NCBI GenBank assembly: GCA_946480545.1
Contig: CAMLKY010000004.1
Span: 1-14,880, forward strand
DNA length: 14,880 nt
Origin: an uncultured Acidobacteriota bacterium
GTDB taxonomy: Bacteria > Acidobacteriota > Blastocatellia > Pyrinomonadales > Pyrinomonadaceae
Direction of reading: 5' to 3'
Shown: positions 1 to 7,360 of the stretch, one piece after another
Layout: each line of letters begins with the position of its first letter
Position numbering within the stretch: the stretch's first letter is position 1
Made by a program: the position numbers and the translations under genes
Notes under the pieces: generated by a model
Databases searched by the model: none
Told to the model about the DNA's origin: nothing
The model's input: only the letters and a program-made list of their open reading frames with translations

Positions 1-17
1 AGACGAACTAAAGAAGG

Positions 18-926
18 ATGGAAGGCAACTCGACATTACTATTTCTCAAGCTGATCGTTCGTAAGGTCTTTCTTGAAGACTGGGCGATGAAGCTGGTTGC
101 GCTCGCGATCACGTTGGCGCTTTGGTTCGGGGTGACCGGTCTTAGTAGGCCGACCACGCAGCGGCTGACATCGATCCCGCTGAGCCTTCGCTTTCCCAAT
201 AACATCGAGGTGACCAATGCGATACCTGAAGAAGTCGACCTGGTCGTCACCGGCGACAGCCGCAAGCTCGCGCAGATAAACAAGAACGACCTGATCGTTT
301 CAGTAGACATTTCCGACGTTCCGCCCGGCGATAAGATCATCAACCTTCTTCCCGAGAACGTCGCGGTTTCGCTGCCGACCGGGATCAAGCTCGACGAGAT
401 CCAGCCTCGCAGCTTCCCGGTCCGCATCGAGGCGGTCGAGGAAAAGGATGTGCCGGTTAAAGCGGCGCTAACGGGCTCGGTCGCCGAGGGCTTTGAGATC
501 TACACCGAGGCAGTCACGCCCGCGAGAGTGCGCGTCCGCGGACCGGCCGGTTTTATTCGAGCCCTCGAATCGGTTACAACCCAAACGATCGACTTGTCGG
601 ATCGCGATGCGGATTTCACGGCGCGGCAGGTGCCTGTGTTGCTTTCGAATCCGAAAGCTGTGGTCGTTTCTGAATCGGTGGTTGATGTGACGTTTCGCAT
701 CGGCGAGAAACGGATCGAGCGTGTTTACTCGGTTGCGGTAAATGACGAAACGGGGCGTCGCGCGATCGTGACAATGTTTGGGGGGCGCTCGGTGTTTGAG
801 AATCTTCGTGCTTCGGATATTCGCGTCGAGGTGACGAGGAATGACGCAGGTGACGAAGTCCCTCGGGCGATCCTGCCCACGTCATTGGAAGGAAGGGTCG
901 AGATCAGGAACGTCAGGGTGCGATAG
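18..926 (+). CDS. YbbR-repeat membrane-anchored protein, CdaR-like
   Basis: Predicted 302-residue protein of the YbbR/CdaR family, which in other bacteria binds and modulates the membrane diadenylate cyclase CdaA. Seen: a short N-terminal part (VFLEDWAMKLVALAITLALW, about residues 17-36) with the family's usual start, a tryptophan-containing amphipathic stretch running into one membrane helix. Beta-rich YbbR-type repeats follow at about 48-135 and 137-228, with a more degenerate one from about 230; each has the pattern 'PV.......G......P..V.V.G'. No cleavage site is obvious, so it is probably an N-terminal anchor with an extracytoplasmic body. The ATG at 18 sits directly after AAGAAGG, too close for a normal ribosome binding site; the ATG at 87 is inside the helix and less likely. 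An upstream gene, perhaps cdaA, probably ends at TAA 9-11 or TGA 52-54, making this the second gene of an operon. glmM, often next, is absent. Family call firm; the CdaA link is inferred. Confidence 0.85.
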   Translation: MEGNSTLLFLKLIVRKVFLEDWAMKLVALAITLALWFGVTGLSRPTTQRLTSIPLSLRFPNNIEVTNAIPEEVDLVVTGDSRKLAQINKNDLIVSVDISDVPPGDKIINLLPENVAVSLPTGIKLDEIQPRSFPVRIEAVEEKDVPVKAALTGSVAEGFEIYTEAVTPARVRVRGPAGFIRALESVTTQTIDLSDRDADFTARQVPVLLSNPKAVVVSESVVDVTFRIGEKRIERVYSVAVNDETGRRAIVTMFGGRSVFENLRASDIRVEVTRNDAGDEVPRAILPTSLEGRVEIRNVRVR

Positions 927-940
927 AGCGGCTGCTCACG

Positions 941-1663
941 TCAGTGCTCAATACCCTGTTTCATCGCGCACTCTTCTAGAAAAGCTCTAATATCTGCACG
1001 CATCTCTTCAGTGATCTCGTGCTTCGCTTGGTACTGCTTTGATGCGAAGTTTGGCAATCTGCTGCTTAGCTTCTCGACAAAATCCGCGAACTTTTCCTGC
1101 GTGTAGAATTCGTCGTCGTCGCCGTGGAGATAGAGTGTGGGCGCGGTGAGCGGTTGATAGACCGGGTTGGTCTCCAGATCGCCCGGCACGCCTCCGCATA
1201 CCCCGATCACGCCGCTAACCGCATCCGGATAGGTGAACGCGAACCGAAAGTTGAGCGCGCAAGCTTGAGAGAATCCGTATAGAAAAACACTGCGGGCATC
1301 GATCACGCGTTCGGCCGCAAGCTCGTCGATGACATGCAGAAGAAATCGATGATGGAGCTGGATGTACTCTTCGGGTTTGTGCTCGGTCAGCCATCCGAAG
1401 CCTATCCGGTAGCCGTCCTCGGTCTGCCGAAAATGCTGGTGCGGTGCCTGCACGGACGCGATGACGAACTTATCGTTCGCTACCGCCTTTGCCTCACGCA
1501 TCATGTAACGCTTATGCGCTCCGTAACCGTGGACGGCGATCAAGAGAGGGGCCGGCGTCTTGATCCCGGGCGGAATATAGACGTCGTAGTAGAGACTGAT
1601 CTCGGCTCTAAAAGTGCGATCCGTTTTTTCTGTCGATGCTGTAGTCGGCGAGTTAGCGTCCAC
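941..1663 (-). CDS. alpha/beta hydrolase (phospholipase/carboxylesterase or dienelactone hydrolase type)
   Basis: A 240-residue serine hydrolase of unknown substrate. Seen: oxyanion-loop strand LLIAVHGYG at about 40-48, nucleophile elbow YGFSQA with Ser132, acid in HGDDDEFY (Asp184 best fits the family spacing) and catalytic His215 in AKHEI. The C-terminal helix ends ITEEMRADIRAFLEE. The elbow is G-x-S-x-A rather than G-x-S-x-G. No signal peptide, so probably cytoplasmic. The start is GTG at 1663; the in-frame codon two upstream is TAG, so no earlier start exists, and the next Met lies inside the fold. No Shine-Dalgarno sequence precedes it, but TATCAT ends seven bases before the GTG, so a leaderless transcript is possible. 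Its stop lies 14 bp from that of the convergent YbbR gene, and it is divergent from the O-antigen-ligase gene across only 21 bp. Confidence 0.85.
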   Translation of the reverse strand: MDANSPTTASTEKTDRTFRAEISLYYDVYIPPGIKTPAPLLIAVHGYGAHKRYMMREAKAVANDKFVIASVQAPHQHFRQTEDGYRIGFGWLTEHKPEEYIQLHHRFLLHVIDELAAERVIDARSVFLYGFSQACALNFRFAFTYPDAVSGVIGVCGGVPGDLETNPVYQPLTAPTLYLHGDDDEFYTQEKFADFVEKLSSRLPNFASKQYQAKHEITEEMRADIRAFLEECAMKQGIEH

Positions 1664-1667
1664 GTGC

Positions 1668-1687
1668 TAGATGATAGATGATAGATG
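1668..1687. repeat. heptanucleotide tandem repeat (TAGATGA, about 2.9 units)
   Basis: Two exact TAGATGA units (1668-1674, 1675-1681) and a third partial unit (1682-1687). The array fills almost the whole gap between the divergent hydrolase and O-antigen-ligase starts. The last ATG in it (1685) is the likely start codon of the latter; the ATGs at 1671 and 1678 are out of frame. Same 7-bp period as the arrays at 3250, 3883 and 13748. Confidence 0.8.
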
Positions 1688-3283
1688 TCGCATTCGAAAC
1701 TCTCGTTCCCGATGAAGACATTCCTTGAACGACTCGACCAGCTTGCAGGAATTACCGCTGGCAGCGCTCTCGCCGTTTGGGCGGAGCGTGCCGCGTTTGT
1801 CTTTCTGCTGTTGATGGTCGCGGCCGCGCCGCATTCGATAGCGGCGACGCAGATCGCCTGGCTTACGGGAATGTTCGTCTGGCTTATCAGCGTCGTGCTG
1901 CGCAGGCGAGCGGGAGAAGCCCGTCCGAAGACGCGCGGACGGCAGGCGCTGGACTTCGCTCTGTGGGCATTCTTTATCTGGAGCGCGATCACGTCGCTCG
2001 CGTCGTACGCACCCGACATCTCGCTGAATAAGCTTCGCGGCGCGGCTGTCTTTCTGATCTTCTACTTTGTTGCCTGCAACGTCCGGAACAAACGCGCCGC
2101 CCACGTCGTCGCCCTGTTATTGATCGGCTCGTGCATGGTCAACGTTCTCTGGATGCCCGTGCAGAGGTTGTTCGGCCGGGGCGTAGAGATACATGGATTA
2201 GCCCCGAATAGTCCCCTGGCGAAGGCCAAGCTGATCGAGGGCGACACACTGCTCGAAGCGAACGGTGTAAAACTCCACACACCGGACGATGTTTTGCGTG
2301 CGGTCCAGGCGGCCGATGTAACGCGCATAAAATTCTATCGGCCCGATTTCGAATATACGGTCGAGGTCCTACGATCGGACCTGCTCGCGGGAACGGCGGC
2401 TTCCGATCAGCTCGGATTCGCGACCTGGAAGAAAAGTAGAAACTGGCGCTCGAGTGGTTTTTATGGTCACTACACGACCTATGCCGAAGTGCTGCAGTTG
2501 ATACTGTCTGTTCTCTTCGGCCTCTTCGTTGCGATCGTATCCACCGGCTTCGGGCCTCAAGGCGGCCAAGCCTTTCCGCGTCCGCGTGTCCCCGCCTTCC
2601 TCCTCGCCGCCATTCTCATCTCGCTCGGTCTCATGTCATTTGCGCTGCTGCTGACTGTGACACGCGCATCGCAGCTCGCGTTTCTCATCTCAGCAGCGGT
2701 GATCATTCTCATTGGCCTCGGTCGAAAATGGATCCTCGCCGCAGCCGTTGTCGGTCTGCCGATCGCGATCGCCGGGCTGTTGTTTCTTCAACAGAGCAGA
2801 CAGGTCGGATTCTTTGATACGAACGACGATTCGATCCGCTGGCGACAAACGGTTTGGCGCGAGGGCTTTGATCTGTGGACCGGCTCACCTAGAAATTTTG
2901 TGCTCGGCGTCGGGATGGACTCGATAAAACGTTACGCGGGCGAATGGCACCTGTTCGATGACGGGCGCCTCAACATGGGGCACTTCCACTCGACGCCGCT
3001 GAATCTCGTCGTCGAGCGGGGTCTTCCGGCACTGCTGTTATGGCTCGCCGTCCTCGCCATCTATGCTCGGAGTCTGTGGAGGACGATCACACGCACAACA
3101 GATCCATACTCGAAAGGAATCATCCTCGGCTGTCTCGGCGGAATGATCGGTTTTTTCGTCAGTGGCCTCGTGCATTACAACCTCGGCGATCAAGAGGTTG
3201 CGATGGTTTTCTTTTTGTTAATGGGTTTGGCGGCTGCGATCGATTCTTCAGTGGATAGTGATCAGTTACAAGTGAATAGTTGA
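1685..3283 (+). CDS. O-antigen ligase/polymerase (Wzy_C) family membrane protein with inserted PDZ-like domain
   Basis: A 532-residue polytopic membrane protein, probably transferring or polymerising a lipid-linked glycan at the outer face of the inner membrane. Seen: hydrophobic helices at about 35-50, 55-72, 90-105, 118-132 and 140-155. A soluble insert at about 163-232 resembles a PDZ domain (IHGLAPNSPLAKAKLIEGD, then LLEANGVKLHTPDDVLRAV). After it comes GFYGHYTTYAEVLQL, then more helices, a TVTRASQLAF motif near 325-333 (conserved Arg of the family) and, after a periplasmic loop, GHFHSTPLNLVVERGLPALL at 432-451, the typical His-containing signature. Start taken at ATG 1685; ATG 1712 (MKTFLERL) is an alternative. 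No clear Shine-Dalgarno sequence. The last ~11 codons lie inside a heptad repeat array, so the C-terminal tail is probably repeat-derived. Exact polymer and acceptor unknown. Confidence 0.82.
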   Translation: MSHSKLSFPMKTFLERLDQLAGITAGSALAVWAERAAFVFLLLMVAAAPHSIAATQIAWLTGMFVWLISVVLRRRAGEARPKTRGRQALDFALWAFFIWSAITSLASYAPDISLNKLRGAAVFLIFYFVACNVRNKRAAHVVALLLIGSCMVNVLWMPVQRLFGRGVEIHGLAPNSPLAKAKLIEGDTLLEANGVKLHTPDDVLRAVQAADVTRIKFYRPDFEYTVEVLRSDLLAGTAASDQLGFATWKKSRNWRSSGFYGHYTTYAEVLQLILSVLFGLFVAIVSTGFGPQGGQAFPRPRVPAFLLAAILISLGLMSFALLLTVTRASQLAFLISAAVIILIGLGRKWILAAAVVGLPIAIAGLLFLQQSRQVGFFDTNDDSIRWRQTVWREGFDLWTGSPRNFVLGVGMDSIKRYAGEWHLFDDGRLNMGHFHSTPLNLVVERGLPALLLWLAVLAIYARSLWRTITRTTDPYSKGIILGCLGGMIGFFVSGLVHYNLGDQEVAMVFFLLMGLAAAIDSSVDSDQLQVNS

Positions 3284-3319
3284 AAACAACTATCCACTTG
3301 AAACTTGCAACTATCAACT
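3250..3319. repeat. inverted heptanucleotide repeat array, hairpin-forming
   Basis: Left half 3250-3284 reads as five 7-bp units (AGTGGAT, AGTGATC, AGTTACA, AGTGAAT, AGTTGAA). Right half 3285-3319 contains the complementary type (ATCCACT, TGAAACT, TGCAACT, ATCAACT). The core CAAGTGAATAGTTG (3269-3282) pairs with CAACTATCCACTTG (3287-3300) over 14 positions with one wobble/mismatch and an AAAA loop. It spans the stop codon of the O-antigen-ligase gene and precedes the convergent reductase gene, so it could act as a bidirectional transcription end, although no U-run follows. Confidence 0.8.
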
Positions 3320-3327
3320 GAATAGAT

Positions 3328-3879
3328 TTATTTCTTCACGCGATACAAAACGTAAACGCATCCGTTCTTGAACTCGCGGCATTCGATCAGCTCCAGGTTG
3401 ACCTGTGACTTCATCGGATGAAACAGCGGAATGCCCGAGCCAAGAAGTACCGGATGGATGTTGAAGCCGATCTCGTCGATGACACCCGCCTCGAGAAGAT
3501 CACGTGCGAGCTCGCCGCCGCCCATGATGCAGATCTCCTTGCCGTCCTGCCGCTTTAGCTCAGCGACGAACTCCGCCGGGTCGCTGTTCATGATGACGGC
3601 CCCATCCTGCTCGCCCGCTTCGAGGTGGCGTGAAAACACATAAGTCTTCAGGTCACCATATAGCTCCTTTGCCTTCTTCTTTTCAGCCTTGGACTTGGGC
3701 GCATTCTGCTGGGCAACGTCCCACGTTTTTCGACCCATGACAAGCGTATCGATCTTCGGCCAGTAGTCTTTCATGACCGCGGCCGTTTCATCGCTCCACA
3801 GGAGCCAATCGACGGCCCCGTCCGGTCGGGCAATAAAATTATCGAGGCTGTTCGCACAGCCGAATGTTACTTTTCTCAT
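3328..3879 (-). CDS. dihydrofolate reductase-like protein (RibD C-terminal domain family)
   Basis: A 183-residue cytoplasmic NADPH-binding reductase-fold protein, matching the single-domain YwjB/YyaP-type group. Seen: N-terminal strand MRKVTFGCANSLDNFIARPD with the family's 'S.D..ia...g..dWl' pattern, VMGRKTW at 47-53, IMGGGELARDLL at 118-129 (pyrophosphate-binding GGG) and HPVLLGSGIPLF at 142-153. The true substrate in this group is generally unknown; it should not be read as folA or ribD without evidence. A Lys-rich stretch at 62-71 (KSKAEKKKAK) is an insertion-like loop. Start ATG 3879 without an obvious Shine-Dalgarno sequence. The gene is flanked on both sides by 7-bp repeat arrays (3250-3319 and 3883-4005), which isolates it from its neighbours. 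Confidence 0.88.
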   Translation of the reverse strand: MRKVTFGCANSLDNFIARPDGAVDWLLWSDETAAVMKDYWPKIDTLVMGRKTWDVAQQNAPKSKAEKKKAKELYGDLKTYVFSRHLEAGEQDGAVIMNSDPAEFVAELKRQDGKEICIMGGGELARDLLEAGVIDEIGFNIHPVLLGSGIPLFHPMKSQVNLELIECREFKNGCVYVLYRVKK

Positions 3880-3882
3880 ACT

Positions 3883-4005
3883 AGTAAATGGTGAATTGTT
3901 AATCGTAAATAGTTGTCATCGAAAACGAGCGCATGGTACCAAAGGGCTCTGCAAACCGTGATCTCGTACGATTCACGATTCACTATTTACTATTTACCAT
4001 TTACT
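3883..4005. repeat. inverted heptanucleotide arrays (NGTNAAT / ATTNACN)
   Basis: Left arm 3883-3914: AGTAAAT, GGTGAAT, TGTTAAT, CGTAAAT and a partial unit. Right arm 3971-4005: ATTCACG, ATTCACT, ATTTACT, ATTTACC, ATTTACT, which is the reverse complement of the same unit. They are separated by about 56 bp of unrelated sequence (3915-3970). The left arm begins four bases upstream of the reductase start codon, so any promoter for that gene must lie in or across the element. The 154-bp gap to the AraC stop codon contains nothing else I recognise. Confidence 0.85.
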
Positions 4006-4033
4006 AACCCTGGCGTCTTGGCGTTTTTTGATA

Positions 4034-4855
4034 TTAGTTCGATACCTGTTTTCGACACGCGGCCGGTGATGTGCGCGTTGCCTTGCGGAACTGTTTGTAG
4101 AATCGGCTGAGGTCGTTATAGCCCACGTCCTCAGAGATCTCGATGATCTCCTCGCCTAACGAAAGTCGAAACGTTGCATCGGCTACTCTGAGCTTGTGCA
4201 GATAGGCACTCGGACTAAGCCCGAAGTCGCGCTTGAATTGCCGCGAAAGATGCTCGTGCGAAACCTTCAATCTCTCAGCCACTCGGGCGATCGAGGGATG
4301 GACGAGATAATTCTCATCGATGAGGCGCTTTGTGTTTACGGAAAGGCGGGACGCATTGGGCGCGACGGCTATCGATCGCAGATGTCTCGCGGAGGCGATT
4401 ATCTCTAGCGCCTGCGCAGTTTCCAGAAATGAATCTTGAAAATCAGTCTCGAACATACACGGCTCTTGAGGAAGGCCGTCGATCGCCGTCTTGCTTCCAA
4501 CTCCTGTTGTCGACCCTTGGAGGTCACGTGCGAAGATCCGCACAAACGTAAACGGCGGATAGTAAACGCCGAATCGTTTTGAAGTCGGTCGTAGGGCACG
4601 CCCATCGCTAATGAAATGGAACTCACCCGCGTGATTTTCCATAACTTCCAGCAGCCAGCCGTGAGCGAAGATGAACTCGGTTGTACCTTCACCAGGTAGC
4701 TCGACCGGACCTTCGATCGCGTAGCCTCCATCCTCGAGGATCTGCATACGCCGCATTGTACTCCGCAAGCAAGTGCGGGCGGAAAGCACTCGGGTGTTGA
4801 TCTCGAGAATTCCTGCGGTATCGGGGACAGCGCCCGTTCTTTCGAAGACGTGCAA
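4034..4855 (-). CDS. AraC/XylS family transcriptional regulator
   Basis: Cytoplasmic DNA-binding regulator. The C-terminal ~100 residues form a classic double helix-turn-helix: first HTH SIARVAERLKVSHEHLSRQF, second HTH and signature EISEDVGYNDLSRFYKQFRK followed by TSPAACR. The N-terminal ~140 residues (GGYAIEGPVELPGEGTTEFI, FGVYYPPFTFVRIFARD) are a probable effector domain that I cannot assign to a ligand. The open frame extends to 4987 but would overlap ttcA by 98 bp, so that start is rejected. Candidates are TTG 4855 (used here because the codons from 4855 look coding), GTG 4789, and ATG 4756, which has GGAG four bases upstream. The gene follows ttcA on the same strand with a 34-bp gap and may be co-transcribed. 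Its targets are unknown. Confidence 0.8.
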   Translation of the reverse strand: MHVFERTGAVPDTAGILEINTRVLSARTCLRSTMRRMQILEDGGYAIEGPVELPGEGTTEFIFAHGWLLEVMENHAGEFHFISDGRALRPTSKRFGVYYPPFTFVRIFARDLQGSTTGVGSKTAIDGLPQEPCMFETDFQDSFLETAQALEIIASARHLRSIAVAPNASRLSVNTKRLIDENYLVHPSIARVAERLKVSHEHLSRQFKRDFGLSPSAYLHKLRVADATFRLSLGEEIIEISEDVGYNDLSRFYKQFRKATRTSPAACRKQVSN

Positions 4856-4889
4856 TCTGGACGGATTAACAAAGAGGGGAATGGTGAGT

Positions 4890-5789
4890 CTAGCTTCGTT
4901 CGATCTGAGACAACACCGCGCTCGACGCGAAGGCCGGCGAGAAGGCGGGCTCGCTGTGATCAAACACGGCGTCGAGTTCTTTCTCAACGCTCCCGTGACC
5001 AGCAGGGATCTTCTTCACAAGTGGTTCGAAGTTACGAAAATCGTAAAGCTCGGTGTCGAGGAGGTGTGACCCGGTAACGTTCGTCAATGCGGTGATGATC
5101 GACGATCGCAGACTCGGTATCTCGTTAGCAAGCTCACTCACGAGCCGCTTCACACGCGCGCGTTTCAGGTTCGGCTGTGAGCCGCAGAGGTTGCAGGGAA
5201 TGATCGGGAACTGCCGCTCTTCGGCATACTTTGCGATCTCGCTCTCCTGGCAATAGGCCAGCGGCCGTATCACTGTGTTCGTCCCGGCATCGGAACGAAG
5301 GATCGGCGGCATCGCCTTCAATTGCCCGACGAAGAAAAGGTTCAAAAGGAACGTATTGATGATGTCGTCGGCGTGATGCCCGAGCGCGATCTTGGTACAG
5401 CCTTCCTCGATAGCGACGTTGTACAGGATGCCGCGCCGCAGTCGCGAGCAGAGCGAGCAGAACGTTTTACCTTCCGGAATATGCTCTTTTACGATCGAGT
5501 ACGTATCTTCCTCGACGATCCGGTATGGGACGCTTAATTCGTTAAGGTAATCGGGGAGGACTTCTTCGGGAAACCCCGGCTGTTTCTGATCGAGGTTTAC
5601 TGCGAGGATCTCGAAATTGACAGGTGCCCGTCGCTGCACATCCATCAACAGATCGAGCATTGTAAAGCTGTCTTTTCCGCCCGAAAGGCAGACCATGACC
5701 TTATCGCCCTCGGTGATCATTCCGAAGTCGGCGATGGCTTTGCCCATCTTCTTTAGCAGCTTTGTTTTGGTCTTGGTCTCTACAAACAA
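4890..5789 (-). CDS. ttcA: tRNA 2-thiocytidine(32) synthetase TtcA
   Basis: ATP-dependent Fe-S enzyme that thiolates cytidine 32 of certain tRNAs in the cytoplasm. Seen: PP-loop SGGKDS at 36-41, strand [20 protein letters not shown] (63-82), the CxxC pair in [14 protein letters not shown] (Cys111, Cys114), GHHADD at 137-142, IRPLAYC, and [13 protein letters not shown] whose Cys202 supplies the third cluster ligand by analogy with the E. coli enzyme. At 299 residues it is near the usual length; the C-terminal ~40 residues are variable. The start is TTG 5789; a TAA lies in frame ten codons upstream with no ATG or GTG between, and GGAGG lies 12 bases before the TTG, a slightly long spacing. First gene of a probable two-gene unit with the AraC-type regulator. 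Confidence 0.95.
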   Translation of the reverse strand: MFVETKTKTKLLKKMGKAIADFGMITEGDKVMVCLSGGKDSFTMLDLLMDVQRRAPVNFEILAVNLDQKQPGFPEEVLPDYLNELSVPYRIVEEDTYSIVKEHIPEGKTFCSLCSRLRRGILYNVAIEEGCTKIALGHHADDIINTFLLNLFFVGQLKAMPPILRSDAGTNTVIRPLAYCQESEIAKYAEERQFPIIPCNLCGSQPNLKRARVKRLVSELANEIPSLRSSIITALTNVTGSHLLDTELYDFRNFEPLVKKIPAGHGSVEKELDAVFDHSEPAFSPAFASSAVLSQIERS

Positions 5790-5860
5790 CTCTTCGTACT
5801 TCCTCCGAAAGCTTTAGATTTTCGCATGCAGGGCAGGTTTTAACAACCAAAAGAAAATGC

Positions 5861-5890
5861 TTTACATGCTTGGAACAACTGCTCTATCAT
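5861..5890 (+). promoter_or_regulatory. candidate sigma-70-type promoter for the bactofilin gene
   Basis: TTTACA at 5861-5866 and TATCAT at 5885-5890, separated by 18 bp, about 125 bp upstream of the bactofilin start in the 226-bp divergent gap 5790-6015. Each box matches the E. coli consensus at four or five of six positions. Nothing else is recognisable in this gap. Confidence 0.4.
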
Positions 5891-6015
5891 GTTTGCCAGG
5901 CATATCTTCCGATTTTTACCACTTAAAAGTGATATCTCGATCGACCTTCAGGGCCCTCACCTGTACAGACGTGCCGCCTCAAATTTCAAAAACTAACTAA
6001 GGAGTTCTTTGTCTT

Positions 6016-6666
6016 ATGATACGAATGGGAAGAGGTTCCAGATCGGAACTATCGGACACAAACGACTATCAGAACAACGTGTCGACGAATCCCACGCCGG
6101 CTTACCAGTACGGAAATGAGAATCAAGCCGCCAGCACCCGAGTTGTGACGGATAGCGAGTCGATCGCCCGTGACATCAAGGAAGGACGCCTGAGTGGCTT
6201 TGTGGGACACGGGACTGTCCTGACGGGTGAGACTCATTTTCAGATGATGCTTCGGGTTGACGGGCATCTGACCGGCACGGTCACCTCGGATGGGGGAACA
6301 CTTATTGTCGGCACCAACGGACAGGTCGACGCGAATGTAGCGGTCGGAGTCGCAACTGTAAATGGCGTGATCAATGGCGACGTCGTTGCGACCGAGAAGA
6401 TCCAGCTAGGCCGGACGGCCCGGGTCATGGGAAATATTTCGACCCCGCGTCTCGTCATCGAGGAAGGCGCTGTGTTCGAAGGCGGATGTACGATGATGAA
6501 GGCTCGCGAGGCGCAGGAGACGCAGGCAGCCGCGGCGGCCCAGGAGCAATATCGTTCCAACGAGATGTCGGGCTACAGCAGCTCGATAACCGACGACGAT
6601 GATGACGATGACGATCTGCTGACCTCGGCTGAAGAAGAGGAAGAAGCGGATGCCGTGAGTGTCTAA
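6016..6666 (+). CDS. bactofilin (polymer-forming cytoskeletal protein)
   Basis: A 216-residue bactofilin, a family of nucleotide-free filament-forming proteins that organise cell shape, polarity or envelope machinery, usually at the inner face of the membrane. Seen: disordered N-terminus (1-55), then a beta-helical core at about 58-160 with the family's repeating short strands and Gly turns (HFQMMLRVDGHLTGTV, LIVGTNGQVDANVAV, VNGVINGDVVATEKIQL, ARVMGNISTPRLVIEEGAVF). The tail is Ala/Gln-rich, then very acidic, with eight consecutive Asp at 193-200 and five Glu at 206-210. Start ATG 6016 is preceded by AAGGAG about 11 bases upstream; ATG 6025 is too far from it. A hairpin terminator follows the stop by 18 bp. 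The polyacidic tail is unusual and its role is unknown. Confidence 0.92.
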   Translation: MIRMGRGSRSELSDTNDYQNNVSTNPTPAYQYGNENQAASTRVVTDSESIARDIKEGRLSGFVGHGTVLTGETHFQMMLRVDGHLTGTVTSDGGTLIVGTNGQVDANVAVGVATVNGVINGDVVATEKIQLGRTARVMGNISTPRLVIEEGAVFEGGCTMMKAREAQETQAAAAAQEQYRSNEMSGYSSSITDDDDDDDDLLTSAEEEEEADAVSV

Positions 6667-6684
6667 GATCTCACTACCGAATTT

Positions 6685-6718
6685 AAGAAGGGCCGTCTCG
6701 CATGAGGCGGCCCTTCTT
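6685..6718 (+). terminator. rho-independent-type terminator after bactofilin
   Basis: Stem AAGAAGGGCCG (6685-6695) pairs perfectly with CGGCCCTTCTT (6708-6718), with a further short CTC/GAG pairing and a GCAT loop. CTTT follows. The right side runs straight into the next inverted repeat (6716-6833). Confidence 0.75.
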
Positions 6719-6833
6719 CTTTGCGTCTTAGCGGCTTTGCGGGAGAACACCGTACTGACAGCTCCGAATCCTAACTACATCCCGAGAGTCTATTCCGACG
6801 GTTTTCTCGCAAAGACGCTAAGACGCAAAGAAG
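6716..6833. repeat. inverted repeat of TTTGCG/CGCAAAG word family
   Basis: Left arm from 6716 (CTTCTTTGCGTCTTAGCG...) is the near-perfect reverse complement of the right arm 6798-6833 (...CGCTAAGACGCAAAGAAG): 18 bp pair exactly, and pairing continues with few mismatches to about 36 bp. The intervening 44 bp (6754-6797) are unremarkable. Lies between the bactofilin and mscL genes on the same strand; resembles the elements at 9494 and 11898. Confidence 0.85.
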
Positions 6834-6904
6834 AGTTTCGTGTTTGTTCTGCGCTGATTCGATGTTAGTTTCTAACCAAATTCCTACCGGAGGACGATCA
6901 ATCA

Positions 6905-7318
6905 ATGTTGAAAGATTTCAAAGCGTTCATTGCACGCGGTAATGTTCTCGATCTCGCCATCGGTGTCATCATCGGGGCGGCATTTACGACGATAGTAAAA
7001 ACGTTTACCGACGGTATCGTCATGCCGTTCGTCGGGCTGGTCACGGGCGGGATCGATTTCAAACAGAAGGTCTGGAACCTCGGTTCAATGCCGGTCGCAA
7101 CACCCGAACAGATCGCGGCAGCTCAGACGGCGAAAGAGCCGCTGATACTGTACGGTCAGTTTATAAATGATGTGATCACATTCTTGATCGTCGCCGTTAT
7201 CATGTTCATCCTCGCGCGATATGCGGTGAGATTCTTCAGGCACCTCGAGGCAGAGGCCGTACCGGATCCCCAAATAGAGCTTTTGACCGAAATCAGGGAC
7301 GTGTTAAAAGCGAGGTGA
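6905..7318 (+). CDS. mscL: large-conductance mechanosensitive channel MscL
   Basis: A 137-residue inner-membrane pentameric channel that opens under membrane tension to release solutes during osmotic downshock. Seen: N-terminal amphipathic helix (MLKDFKAFIARG), TM1 with GNVLDLAIGVIIGAAFTTIV at 12-31, then TDGIVMPFVG. A periplasmic loop (51-82), TM2 at about 86-106 (FINDVITFLIVAVIMFILAR) and a cytoplasmic C-terminal helix (EIRDVLKAR) follow. Length and order match the family. Start ATG 6905 has CCGGAGGA about 10 bases upstream, the clearest Shine-Dalgarno sequence in the window. Probably monocistronic; the upstream space holds an inverted repeat and the downstream side another. Confidence 0.96.
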   Translation: MLKDFKAFIARGNVLDLAIGVIIGAAFTTIVKTFTDGIVMPFVGLVTGGIDFKQKVWNLGSMPVATPEQIAAAQTAKEPLILYGQFINDVITFLIVAVIMFILARYAVRFFRHLEAEAVPDPQIELLTEIRDVLKAR

Positions 7319-7360
7319 GTTGGAGCCGAGTGCCGCGACCAATTTCGCAGTTGCATTCAT

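Noticed and set aside
1..54. 3' end of an upstream gene (possibly cdaA)
   Set aside because: Two frames could end here (TAA 9-11 or TGA 52-54), and too few residues remain to recognise a family.
4856..4987. AraC-type ORF starting at 4987
   Set aside because: It would overlap the conserved ttcA gene by 98 bp on the same strand; a start at or below 4855 is more plausible.
6406..6750. Minus-strand ORF across the end of bactofilin
   Set aside because: It runs antisense to the well-supported bactofilin gene and its start lies in an intergenic repeat.
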